Source: an uncultured Pseudoxanthomonas sp. (GTDB lineage Bacteria; Pseudomonadota; Gammaproteobacteria; Xanthomonadales; Xanthomonadaceae). From it: 10,736 nt of DNA. The position numbers and the translations under genes are program-made. This document shows positions 1 through 8,610 of the stretch, piece by piece. Under the pieces are notes generated by a model. That model did no database searches. It had not been told where the DNA came from and saw only the letters and a list, made by a program, of their open reading frames with translations. Position 1 is the first letter of the stretch. Every line of letters starts with the position of its first letter. The DNA lies in the NCBI GenBank assembly GCA_946886405.1, contig CAMPIO010000110.1:1-10736 (forward strand), in the 5' to 3' direction.

Positions 1-755
<755 letters not shown>

Positions 756-759
756 GCAC

Positions 760-817
760 GTAGGGGTGGGCCCCGGCCCACCTTCGCGGCAACCGGTGGC
801 GGGCCTCGGTCCGCCCC
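760..817. repeat. GTAG-type REP hairpin pair inside the atp operon, second arm decayed
   Basis: The left arm (760-782) begins with GTAG and carries a perfect 8-bp stem, GGTGGGCC (765-772) with GGCCCACC (775-782). The right arm (795-817) is an inverted, diverged copy. Its stem GGCGGGCC (798-805) pairs with GGTCCGCC (808-815) with one G-T wobble, and it has lost the outer GTAG. The element fills most of the 81-base atpD-atpC gap and ends about 8 bases before the purine-rich atpC ribosome binding region (about 825-832). The core matches the pair at 9932-10000. The pairing is seen directly; the REP assignment rests on similarity to GTAG-ended repeats known in Stenotrophomonas. Confidence 0.8.
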
Positions 818-836
818 AAACGGCAAAGAGAGTTCC

Positions 837-1259
837 ATGAGCACCATCCGTTGCGACATCGTCAGTGCCGAGCAGGAGATTTTCCACGGTGAAGCCACCC
901 TGGTCGTCGCCACCGGCGAGCTGGGCGAACTCGGCATCGCGCCGAAGCACGCGCCGCTGATCACCCGCCTGAAGCCGGGCAAGGTGGTGGTGACGCTGGC
1001 CAGCGGCGAGCAGCTGGACTTCGCCATCTCCGGCGGCATCCTGGAAGTGCAGCCGCAGGTCGTCACCGTGCTGGCCGACACCGCGATCCGCGCGTCGGAT
1101 ATCGACGAAGCCTCGGTCCGCAAGGCCAAGGAAGAAGCCGAACGCGTGCTGTCCCACAAGGACCCGAAGATGAGCGTGGAAGAAGCCCAGGCCCAGCTGG
1201 CCATGAGCATCGCCCAGCTCAGCGCGCTGGAGCGCCTGCGCAAGAACCTCAAGCACTGA
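837..1259 (+). CDS. atpC: ATP synthase F1 subunit epsilon
   Basis: This 140-residue protein is the epsilon subunit of the central stalk of F1Fo ATP synthase. It couples rotation to catalysis and can inhibit ATP hydrolysis. Residues 1 to about 85 form the N-terminal beta-sandwich (ending around [18 protein letters not shown]), and about 88-140 form the Ala/Glu/Arg-rich C-terminal helical hairpin ([16 protein letters not shown] to ALERLRKNL). Length is typical for the family. The ATG at 837 follows a purine-rich AAAGAGAG at a sensible distance and the protein starts directly with the conserved fold. It is the last gene of the atp operon, with a hairpin terminator 24 bases after its stop. The REP pair just upstream is unusual for this junction and could influence its expression relative to atpD. 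Confidence 0.97.
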   Translation: MSTIRCDIVSAEQEIFHGEATLVVATGELGELGIAPKHAPLITRLKPGKVVVTLASGEQLDFAISGGILEVQPQVVTVLADTAIRASDIDEASVRKAKEEAERVLSHKDPKMSVEEAQAQLAMSIAQLSALERLRKNLKH

Positions 1260-1282
1260 GGTCTATCGCTTCCGCACCATCC

Positions 1283-1314
1283 ACAACGCCGGCCCAGTGC
1301 CGGCGTTGTCGTTT
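1283..1314 (+). terminator. Likely terminator of the atp operon
   Basis: A perfect 11-bp stem (1283-1293 with 1299-1309; inner strands GCCGGC/GCCGGC) has a 5-base loop and is followed by TCGTTT. It lies 24 bases after the atpC stop. The U-tract is short and interrupted, so termination may be partial, but a GC-rich stem at this position fits an intrinsic terminator. It lies just before the REP pair that starts at 1316. Confidence 0.7.
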
Positions 1315-1315
1315 C

Positions 1316-1418
1316 GTAGCGTGCGCCGTGCGCACGACCTGGCGATACCAACATCGCGCCAGGCGTCCCCTGGCGCACCGCGACCCAGCCAAGACATCGT
1401 GCGCATGGCGCACGCTAC
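1316..1418. repeat. GTAG-type REP doublet with central hairpins, between atpC and the GtrA-like gene
   Basis: The outer arms are GTAG plus a stem of CGTGCGC (1320-1326) with GCGCACG (1330-1336), and its inverted partner with stem 1398-1404/1408-1414 ending in CTAC (1415-1418). The two 21-base arms are reverse complements except for one base in the loop. The 61-base spacer contains a perfect 8-bp stem, GCGCCAGG (1356-1363) with CCTGGCGC (1369-1376), and another CCTGGCG at 1338-1344 that can compete for the same partner. The element sits between two convergent genes, a typical place for REP/BIME elements. Confidence 0.85.
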
Positions 1419-1427
1419 GGAGCCAGG

Positions 1428-1832
1428 TCAACGATAGACCACGTGCCGCCACAGGAAGAACGCGACCACGGCCAGTGCACCCTCCACCAGCGGCTTGGCC
1501 AACCAGGCATGCGTCAGCCCCAGCGTCCCTGCCACCCACGTGACGGCCAGTGTGCTGACGATGGTCAGCGGAATCCAGACCAGCAGGAACTTCGCGAACC
1601 GCCACCAGCCCAGTCGAACGTCGCCCGACTGCGCGAACGTCACGCGCCCGTTCAACCAGAAGCCGAGCAACGCGCCACTGATGCGCCCGGCAAGATTGCC
1701 GGGCGCCGCCGGCACGCCGAACGCGGTCACGCCCACGAAGACCAGCCAGTCCAGCAAGAGCTGGAGCAGTCCGACGATGAGATAACGGCCGCCCTGGCGG
1801 GCCAGCGTGTGGCGTGGTGGAGAGTGGGGCAT
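1428..1832 (-). CDS. GtrA-like family small four-helix membrane protein
   Basis: This predicted integral inner-membrane protein of 134 residues is the usual length for the GtrA-like/DPMS family. Some members are linked to flippase-like handling of polyprenyl-linked sugars in O-antigen or wall glycosylation; many have no known role. Four hydrophobic segments are visible at about residues 17-38, 48-66, 80-103 and 110-132. The family-like motif FWLNGRVTF ends helix 2, and the chain ends in [10 protein letters not shown]. The start at 1832 ([10 protein letters not shown]) places about 16 residues before helix 1. Upstream in-frame ATGs at 1865 and 1934 would add an Arg-rich, non-conserved extension, and none of the three has a clear ribosome binding site. 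The gene is convergent with atpC and divergent from glmU. No sugar-transferase or O-antigen gene is in view, so its substrate cannot be inferred. Confidence 0.85.
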   Translation of the reverse strand: MPHSPPRHTLARQGGRYLIVGLLQLLLDWLVFVGVTAFGVPAAPGNLAGRISGALLGFWLNGRVTFAQSGDVRLGWWRFAKFLLVWIPLTIVSTLAVTWVAGTLGLTHAWLAKPLVEGALAVVAFFLWRHVVYR

Positions 1833-1903
1833 GCGTGCATGGTACGCGCCGGCTCGCGCGTGCATGGCACGGTCCGGCCACGATCTGCGTTCCAGAGGGG
1901 AGT

Positions 1904-1912
1904 TGCTACCAT
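1904..1912 (+). promoter_or_regulatory. Possible extended -10 promoter for glmU
   Basis: The 119-base gap between the divergent GtrA-like gene and glmU contains TGCTACCAT at 1904-1912. It has the form of an extended -10 (TG-N-TACCAT) and lies 39 bases before the glmU ATG. No convincing -35 is visible at the right distance. The only other support is that glmU needs its own promoter here because its neighbour is divergent. Further down, AGGGAAG at 1940-1946 is a good ribosome binding site five bases before the ATG. Confidence 0.3.
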
Positions 1913-1951
1913 CCACCTCTTCGCGCCACCGCATTCACCAGGGAAGTCCAC

Positions 1952-3319
1952 ATGAAGCCACTGCACGTCGTCATCCTCGCCGCCGGCGAAGGCAAGCGCA
2001 TGAAATCCGTGCTGCCCAAGGTGCTGCAGCCCATCGCGGGACGACCGATGCTGGCGCACGTGATCGAGGCGGCGCGTGCACTGGCGCCGGCCGGTGTGCA
2101 CGTGGTGTATGGCCATGGTGGCGACCAGGTACAGGCCGCCTTCGCCGATCAGTCGGATCTGCACTGGGCGCACCAGGCGCAGCAGCTGGGCACCGGCCAT
2201 GCGGTGGCGCAGGCGATGCCGGAGATTCCCGATGGTGCGCGCGTGCTGGTGCTGTATGGCGATGTGCCGCTCACCCGCAGCGATACCCTGCAGCGGCTGC
2301 TGGATGCGCCGGGTCGCCTGGCGGTACTGGTCGCCGAGCCGGTCGATCCCACCGGCTACGGACGCATCGTGCGCGACGAAGCAGGCCGCGTGGCGGCGAT
2401 CGTCGAGCACAAGGATGCGGACGAGGAACAGCGCCGCATCCGCACCATCAACACCGGCATCATCGCCGCCGACGGCAGCGCGCTGAAGGGATGGCTGGCG
2501 CGGCTCTCCAACAACAATGCCCAGGGCGAGTATTACCTGACCGACGTATTCGCGATGGCGGCCGAAGAATTCACTCCGGCGGAAATGGTGCTGGTCGGTG
2601 AGCCCATCGAGGCGGAAGGCGCCAACGATCCCTGGCAGCTGTCGCAGCTCGAGCGCGCCTACCAGCTGCGTGCGGCACGCGCGCTGTGCACCCAGGGTGC
2701 ACGTCTGATCGATCCCGCCCGCTTCGATCAACGGGGCACGGTGAACGTCGGCCGCGATGTGCAGATCGATGTCGATGTCGTGCTGGAAGGCGATGTCGAA
2801 CTGGGCGACGGCGTCGTCGTCGGTCCGTTCTCGCGCCTCAAGGACGTGAAGCTGGGTGCCGGCACGCACGTGCGCGCGCACTGCGATCTGGAAGGCGTGG
2901 TGAGCGAGGGCGCCGCGTTGATCGGCCCGTATGCCCGTCTTCGCCCGGGTACCCACCTCGCCGATGGCGTGCACGTCGGCAACTTCGTCGAGACGAAGAA
3001 CACGCGGATCGGCGTGGGCAGCAAGGCCAACCACTTGACCTACCTCGGCGATACGGTCATCGGTACGGGCACCAACATCGGCGCCGGCACCATCACCTGC
3101 AACTACGACGGCGTGAACAAGTCGGCGACGACGATCGGCGACCGTGTGTTCGTCGGTTCCAACTCATCGCTGGTCGCGCCGGTGACCCTGGCCGATGGCG
3201 CCACCATCGGTGCCGGTTCGGTGATCTCGAAGAACGCCCCGGCCGAGACGCTGACGGTGGCGCGTGCGCGCCAGGTCAGCATTGAAGGTTGGCATCGACC
3301 GGTGAAGAAGCCGAAGTGA
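1952..3319 (+). CDS. glmU: Bifunctional GlcNAc-1-phosphate uridyltransferase / glucosamine-1-phosphate acetyltransferase
   Basis: This cytoplasmic enzyme acetylates glucosamine-1-phosphate and then transfers UMP to give UDP-GlcNAc, the precursor of peptidoglycan and lipopolysaccharide. At 455 residues it has the usual length. The N-terminal pyrophosphorylase domain (1 to about 228) shows LAAGEGKRM (9-17), LPKVLQ (K23), [15 protein letters not shown] with the Mg ligand D104, TGYGRI, INTGI, YYLTDVF and GANDPWQL (N225). The C-terminal left-handed beta-helix (about 250-455) shows LRPG (R331), ETKN (K349), [11 protein letters not shown] with the catalytic H361 and Y364, and [13 protein letters not shown]. 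The G-x-G-T-R-M loop of E. coli is G-E-G-K-R-M here, as I recall from Xanthomonas GlmU. The ATG at 1952 follows AGGGAAG at a 5-base spacing; the open frame extending upstream is not coding. The stop is one base before a REP pair. Confidence 0.98.
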   Translation: MKPLHVVILAAGEGKRMKSVLPKVLQPIAGRPMLAHVIEAARALAPAGVHVVYGHGGDQVQAAFADQSDLHWAHQAQQLGTGHAVAQAMPEIPDGARVLVLYGDVPLTRSDTLQRLLDAPGRLAVLVAEPVDPTGYGRIVRDEAGRVAAIVEHKDADEEQRRIRTINTGIIAADGSALKGWLARLSNNNAQGEYYLTDVFAMAAEEFTPAEMVLVGEPIEAEGANDPWQLSQLERAYQLRAARALCTQGARLIDPARFDQRGTVNVGRDVQIDVDVVLEGDVELGDGVVVGPFSRLKDVKLGAGTHVRAHCDLEGVVSEGAALIGPYARLRPGTHLADGVHVGNFVETKNTRIGVGSKANHLTYLGDTVIGTGTNIGAGTITCNYDGVNKSATTIGDRVFVGSNSSLVAPVTLADGATIGAGSVISKNAPAETLTVARARQVSIEGWHRPVKKPK

Positions 3320-3320
3320 G

Positions 3321-3397
3321 GTAGAGCCGAGCTTGCTCGGCTGACGGCGCTTCCATGTTGCGCGATTGAGGGAGCAGCGGAGCAAGCTCCGCTCTAC
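3321..3397. repeat. GTAG-type REP doublet between convergent glmU and the histidine kinase gene
   Basis: The left arm is GTAG plus the stem AGCCGAGC (3325-3332) with GCTCGGCT (3335-3342). The right arm is AGCGGAGC (3376-3383) with GCTCCGCT (3386-3393), then CTAC (3394-3397). Both stems are perfect 8-bp helices with a 2-base nominal loop. One base pair is C-G in one arm and G-C in the other, so a compensatory change has kept the pairing. The arms are separated by 33 bases without a recognised feature. The element begins one base after the glmU TGA and ends 22 bases before the kinase stop. As no other hairpin with a U-tract is visible, it may also serve as the bidirectional 3' end of both transcripts. 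Confidence 0.88.
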
Positions 3398-3419
3398 ACG
3401 CTCCCGGGCAGGGTCCGCC

Positions 3420-4747
3420 CTATGCGCTTTCGGGCAACTGGATCGCCACGCACAATCCGCCACCCTCGCGGTTGTGCAGCGACAGCCGACCGCCGTGCGC
3501 TTCGATGATCTCGCGGGTCAGTGCCAGGCCCAGGCCGGTGCCGTTGCGCTTGGTGGAATAGAACGGCACCAGCGCGTTCTGCAGCACGGCGTCGTTCATG
3601 CCGGTGCCGCGGTCCATCACCTCGATGCGCAGCCAGCCGGGCAGGCGCGTCAGTCGCACCGACACGCCATCGGCGGTCGTGCCGGATTCGTGGGCGTTCT
3701 TCAGCAGGTTGAGCAATGCCTGCTCCAACTGTGCGATGTCGATGCGTCCGTCGATCTCCGGCTCCCTCATCACCAGGTCGAAGCCGATCTGCCTTTGCAG
3801 GCCCTCGAAGAAGGCGCGCCAGTGAACGGTCTGCAGTTGCGGCGACGGCAGCTTGGCGAAACGGGCGTAGCCGCGGATGAAGCCTTCCAGGTGGCGCGCG
3901 CGGTCCTCGATGGTGCCGAAGACTTCCTCCAGCCGGTCATGGCGCCCACGGCGGACGAGCTCCGCACCCGAGTGCGCGAGCGACGCCACCGGTGCCAGTG
4001 AATTGTTGAGTTCATGGCTGATCACGCGGATGACCTTCTTCCACGTCAGTACTTCCTGGCGCCGCAGCTCGCTGGTCAGCAGGCGCAGCAGCAGCAGCTC
4101 ATGCGGGCGACCGTTGAGGCGGAAGCTGCGGCGTGCGAGGTGGTACACCTGCTCCTCGCCGTCCTCTTCCTCGCTGCCGATGGCGAACAGGCTGTCGCCG
4201 CCGCGCCCCAGCGCTTCGCGCATCTCGACCGGTGCCGCGGCGATCAGGGTGTCGTAGTCCTGGCCCTCGAGCTTCCAGCCACTGTGCAGCAACTTGCGCG
4301 CCGCCACGTTGGCGAAGATCACCCGGCGCACGCCGTCACCGCCCGGGGCGATCAGCAGCATGGCGACGGGCGTGTTCTGCACCATGGTGTCGAGCAGCAG
4401 CTCGCGCTGTACCAGGTTGAGGCGCTGCTCGCGCAGCACCTCGCCGAGGGAGGAATGCGCCTGCACCAGTTCGGCGAGCTCGTCGTTGCCGCGCCAGTGG
4501 ATGCCGAAGTTGTACTCGCCGTCGCGGTAACTGTTGACGCTGCCGGCCAGTGCGCGGAACAGCGAATACGTGCTGCGCAGCCCGCGCCGTATCGCCCACA
4601 TCGCCAGGGGCAACACGACGATGGCGGACACCAGGATGGCGATCACATCGTCGCCGATCCAGTGCGAGAGCAGCACCGGCAGCACCACGGCCAGTGCCAG
4701 CAGCGGCAGCAGCCAGGACAGGACGCGGCCGGCGAGCGAGCGACGGA

Positions 4748-4751
<4 letters not shown>
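3420..4751 (-). CDS. NtrY-like sensor histidine kinase, two membrane helices without periplasmic domain
   Basis: This inner-membrane kinase should phosphorylate the response regulator encoded just upstream. The 443 residues hold an RR-flanked helix (about 10-28), a very short outside loop (SHWIGDD), a second helix (36-53), a HAMP-like linker with GNDELAELVQAHSSL (about 54-105), and a PAS-like region (about 118-225). The dimerisation/phosphoacceptor segment is ISHELNNSLAP with H246. The ATPase domain shows an N box (LLNLLKNAHES, N352), a G1 box (DRGTGM, 380-385), PFYSTK (396-401) and a G2 box (GTGLGLAL, 404-411). The HELNNSLAP wording is typical of NtrY/NtrB-like kinases. The ATG at 4751 overlaps the regulator's TGA in ATGA, implying translational coupling; the frame is open further upstream, but that part is antisense-free shadow of the regulator gene. 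With almost no periplasmic part, the signal probably comes through the membrane or from the linked transporter (inference). Confidence 0.93.
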
Positions 4752-6085
<1,334 letters not shown>

Positions 6086-6088
6086 GCG

Positions 6089-7303
6089 CTATAGCCTAAC
6101 CGAAGGGCTGCGGCTGACGAGGTGGGGAGGAATCCGTCGCGCCATGCCGACCGGCCATGTGGCGACCAGTTGTACCAGGAGGGCAGCGCCGATCATCGCG
6201 GCCAGCGGCATCCATGGCGTGGCCGCCGGCGTCATCCATGCCGGTGCGACGCGAGGCAGCACCGAGGTGGCGACGAGCGCGCCCGGGAGCGACGCGATGA
6301 TCGCGAGCGCCAGGTACTCGCCCCGCAACCGGTGTGCGAGCTGCGGGCCGGTCGCACCGAACGCGCGGCGCAGGCTGAGCTCCTGCCGATGTTCCTGGAC
6401 CCAGCGGTGCCCACTGAGCACCAGCATGCCCAGGGTCGACAGCCACCACGCGAGACAGGCGAAGACCGATGCCCACGCATGACGCATCGATCCTGCGGAT
6501 GCCCGGGCGCGCAGGTCCGCCAGGCTGACGGGGGCCGCGATCACGAGGTGGGGGTAGGCCGCCGCGAGCGCGCTCCGCACGCGATCCGACGTGGCATCGG
6601 CATCGCCCGCATGACGCACGAAGAAGTGGGCCTCGTCTGCGCGCGTCATCCGTACGGGGAGCACCAGCGCCGTGCCGTCGCCTCGGTGGGCGGTGGCGGG
6701 CAGCGGAATCTCCTTCATCACGCCGACGATGCGGAGATGCTTGTCGGGCAGCAAGTGAAGGGAGCGACCCAGCGGGTCGGCGGCACCGTACAGCCGTTCC
6801 GCGAGTGCGGTGGAGACGATGGCGGGTGCCGGATCGGCATGCAGGCGACGCTGGTCGCCGGTGTAGTCCTGGTACTCGTGCATCGCGAAGGTGCGGCCCC
6901 GCGAGGGCTTCATGCCGAGCGTCGACAGGAACGCCTCATCGGCCAGATAGACGCTGGCCATGTGGCGCGCGGGCGCATCATCGCCTGTCCATGCGTGCGC
7001 GCTCCAGGCGCTGGTGCCATGGGGCGTCTGGTTGCCTGCGGCGGCGGATTGGATGCCGGGGATGGCGCGCAGCGTCCGCACTACGTCGGCGCTGCGGGGA
7101 GCGGTGCCGTGCGCAGACTGCAGCCAGGGCACGACCAGCACGCGGGTATCGTCGACGCCATTGGGCGACATCCGTTGCGCGCGGGAGGCCAGCATGGCCT
7201 GTCCCGCGTACACGCACAGCACGACGCCGACGGCGAGTTGCAGGGCGAGCCACCCCATGCCGGCATGGGGGCGACCCAGCAGCAGGAAGGAAGAGGCGGA
7301 CAT
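6089..7303 (-). CDS. FtsX/MacB-type ABC transporter permease (P3)
   Basis: This 404-residue inner-membrane protein has one N-terminal helix (about 17-38), a large periplasmic MacB-PCD-like domain (about 40-270) and three C-terminal helices (about 278-298, 328-350, 364-385). The cytoplasmic loop has EHRQELSLRRAFGATGPQL, the FtsX-family motif before helix 3. It aligns by eye with P2 through the periplasmic domain: P3 RAIPGIQSAAAGNQTP against P2 RALPGVKAASSINHVP, and RIVGVMKEI against RVVGVVERL. It looks like a tandem-duplicate paralogue that has diverged strongly. The start at 7303 follows GGAGA at about six bases; the in-frame ATG at 7357 has no ribosome binding site and would add a segment running through a hairpin. 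A 60-base gap separates it from P2, and three bases separate it from the regulator gene. The substrate is unknown. Confidence 0.88.
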   Translation of the reverse strand: MSASSFLLLGRPHAGMGWLALQLAVGVVLCVYAGQAMLASRAQRMSPNGVDDTRVLVVPWLQSAHGTAPRSADVVRTLRAIPGIQSAAAGNQTPHGTSAWSAHAWTGDDAPARHMASVYLADEAFLSTLGMKPSRGRTFAMHEYQDYTGDQRRLHADPAPAIVSTALAERLYGAADPLGRSLHLLPDKHLRIVGVMKEIPLPATAHRGDGTALVLPVRMTRADEAHFFVRHAGDADATSDRVRSALAAAYPHLVIAAPVSLADLRARASAGSMRHAWASVFACLAWWLSTLGMLVLSGHRWVQEHRQELSLRRAFGATGPQLAHRLRGEYLALAIIASLPGALVATSVLPRVAPAWMTPAATPWMPLAAMIGAALLVQLVATWPVGMARRIPPHLVSRSPSVRL

Positions 7304-7319
7304 GGCGGTCTCCGGGCGA

Positions 7320-7345
7320 CCGTGCACGCCATCCGGCGTGCACGG
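7320..7345 (-). other. Strong intercistronic hairpin between P2 and P3
   Basis: A perfect 11-bp inverted repeat (7320-7330 with 7335-7345, reading CCGTGCACGCC) has a 4-base loop. It lies in the 60-base gap between the P2 stop and the P3 start. In the transcript it sits about 16 bases before the P3 start codon, just upstream of the GGAG. There is no U-tract after it and no GTAG end, so it is neither a clear terminator nor one of the REP elements. An mRNA-processing, stability or attenuating role is possible (inference). Confidence 0.65.
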
Positions 7346-7363
7346 TGTGGCGGACATCGTGCG

Positions 7364-8587
7364 TCAGGCGGTGCGCGTCGCCACCGCCGGCGGTACCGAG
7401 GCGGCCTTGCGTGCCGGCCCGTACACCGCGACCTGGCCGAGCAGCCACAGCAGCACGGCACCGACCGGCAGGTACAGCAGCGGCAGGCGCGGCAGCTCGT
7501 ACTTGCCCATCAGCAACTGGTTGATGCCGTACGCCAGGATCATGCCGATGACGATGCCGATGGTGGCCAGCAGGAAGTTCTCGGTCTGGAAGTAGCGCAG
7601 GATCTGCCCCTTCGTCGCACCCAGTGCGCGGCGGATGCCGATCTGCTTGGTGCGCTGCTGCACCCAGAAGCTGGCCAGGCCGACGATGCCCAGCGCGGTG
7701 ACGACCAGCAGCGACACGATCACCGTCATCAGCAGCCAGGCCATCGCACGATCACCGCGATAGTAGTCGCTGATGATGTCGGTGAACGTACCCTCGCGCA
7801 GGATCAAGCGACGCGCGCTGTTCTTCTCCAGCGTGGCGATCGCGGCCTTCTGCACTTCCGCGCGACGCTCGGGCGAGGTGCGCAGCACGAACGTACCCAT
7901 GGTCAGGTCTTTCACCGGGAAGATCATCGTGTAACCCGCTTCCGCCGGACCGCCGTTGTCGTTGGTGCGGATCAGGCGTTCGACCACGCCTACCACCCGG
8001 TGTGGCGTATTGTCGGCATTCCAGGCGTAGATGTTCTTGCCGATCGCGCTTTCGCCGGGGAACAGCTTGTTCGCCAGTTCGCGACTCAGGATCACCGCCG
8101 GCATGGTGACCTTGGCGTTCTGCTTGTTCATCTCGGTCCAGTTGGAATACTCGTCCGCATTGAAGTCGCGGCCCTCGGCCAGTCTCAGCCCCAACGTGTC
8201 GATGATGGATTCGCCGAGGTAGACGTTGGCCTGCGCACTGGGACGCTCCTGTTCCGGCGCGAGCTGGATGGAACTGTTCCAGGAGGAGTTGTCGAATGGC
8301 ACGTGGTTGATGCTGCTGGCGGCCTTGACGCCGGGCAGCGCCCGAAGGCTGGCGACATCCTGTTTCACCAGCGCGTCGGCCTCGGGGTTGTCGCCGATGC
8401 TGCCCATGCTGACGCGCACGATCTCCTCGTTGGCCAGGCCGGTGGGGCGATCGATGCGCTCCAGTCGCTGGGTGATGAGGAAGACCGCGTTGCAGATGAT
8501 GGCGCACGACAGCGCCACTTCCAGCACGATCAGTGCGGCGGCCGTCTTGTGGCGGGCGAGGGTGGAAAGGATGGGGCGGATGTCCAT
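7364..8587 (-). CDS. FtsX/MacB-type ABC transporter permease (P2)
   Basis: This 407-residue inner-membrane protein has the MacB-type layout: helix 1 at about 17-38, a periplasmic domain at about 40-280, then helices at about 281-308, 337-358 and 368-389. The family motif before helix 3 is intact (KQIGIRRALGATKGQIL, about 315-330). Periplasmic landmarks include RALPGVKAASSI, VILSRELANKLFPGESAIGKNI and HRVVGVVERL, as in MacB periplasmic core domains. With the ATPase it should form a transporter that moves substrate or force across the envelope rather than a classic importer. The ATG at 8587 follows AGAGG at six bases, 23 bases after the P1 stop; the open frame running upstream to 9181 is a shadow of P1. 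P3 directly downstream is a diverged copy. Confidence 0.93.
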   Translation of the reverse strand: MDIRPILSTLARHKTAAALIVLEVALSCAIICNAVFLITQRLERIDRPTGLANEEIVRVSMGSIGDNPEADALVKQDVASLRALPGVKAASSINHVPFDNSSWNSSIQLAPEQERPSAQANVYLGESIIDTLGLRLAEGRDFNADEYSNWTEMNKQNAKVTMPAVILSRELANKLFPGESAIGKNIYAWNADNTPHRVVGVVERLIRTNDNGGPAEAGYTMIFPVKDLTMGTFVLRTSPERRAEVQKAAIATLEKNSARRLILREGTFTDIISDYYRGDRAMAWLLMTVIVSLLVVTALGIVGLASFWVQQRTKQIGIRRALGATKGQILRYFQTENFLLATIGIVIGMILAYGINQLLMGKYELPRLPLLYLPVGAVLLWLLGQVAVYGPARKAASVPPAVATRTA

Positions 8588-8610
8588 GACGTGCCTCTTG
8601 AATGGATGGG

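Noticed and set aside
1865..1880. Sigma-54-like promoter starting TGGCACG
   Set aside because: The -24-like half is good, but the -12 half reads GGCC rather than TTGC and the invariant GC is not at the right distance.
1833..1934. Longer GtrA-like protein starting at 1934 or 1865
   Set aside because: The additional Arg/Ser/Trp-rich N-terminus is not like the family, has no better ribosome binding site, and from 1934 would almost reach the glmU start. A start at 1865 is not fully excluded.
1727..3034. Long - strand open frame (435 codons) opposite glmU
   Set aside because: It runs antisense to glmU and then into the GtrA-like gene in another frame, and the product is His/Arg/Ala-rich with no motif.
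3398..3419. GGGC...GCCC inverted repeat after the kinase stop as a terminator
   Set aside because: Only about four base pairs can form and no U-tract follows in either direction.
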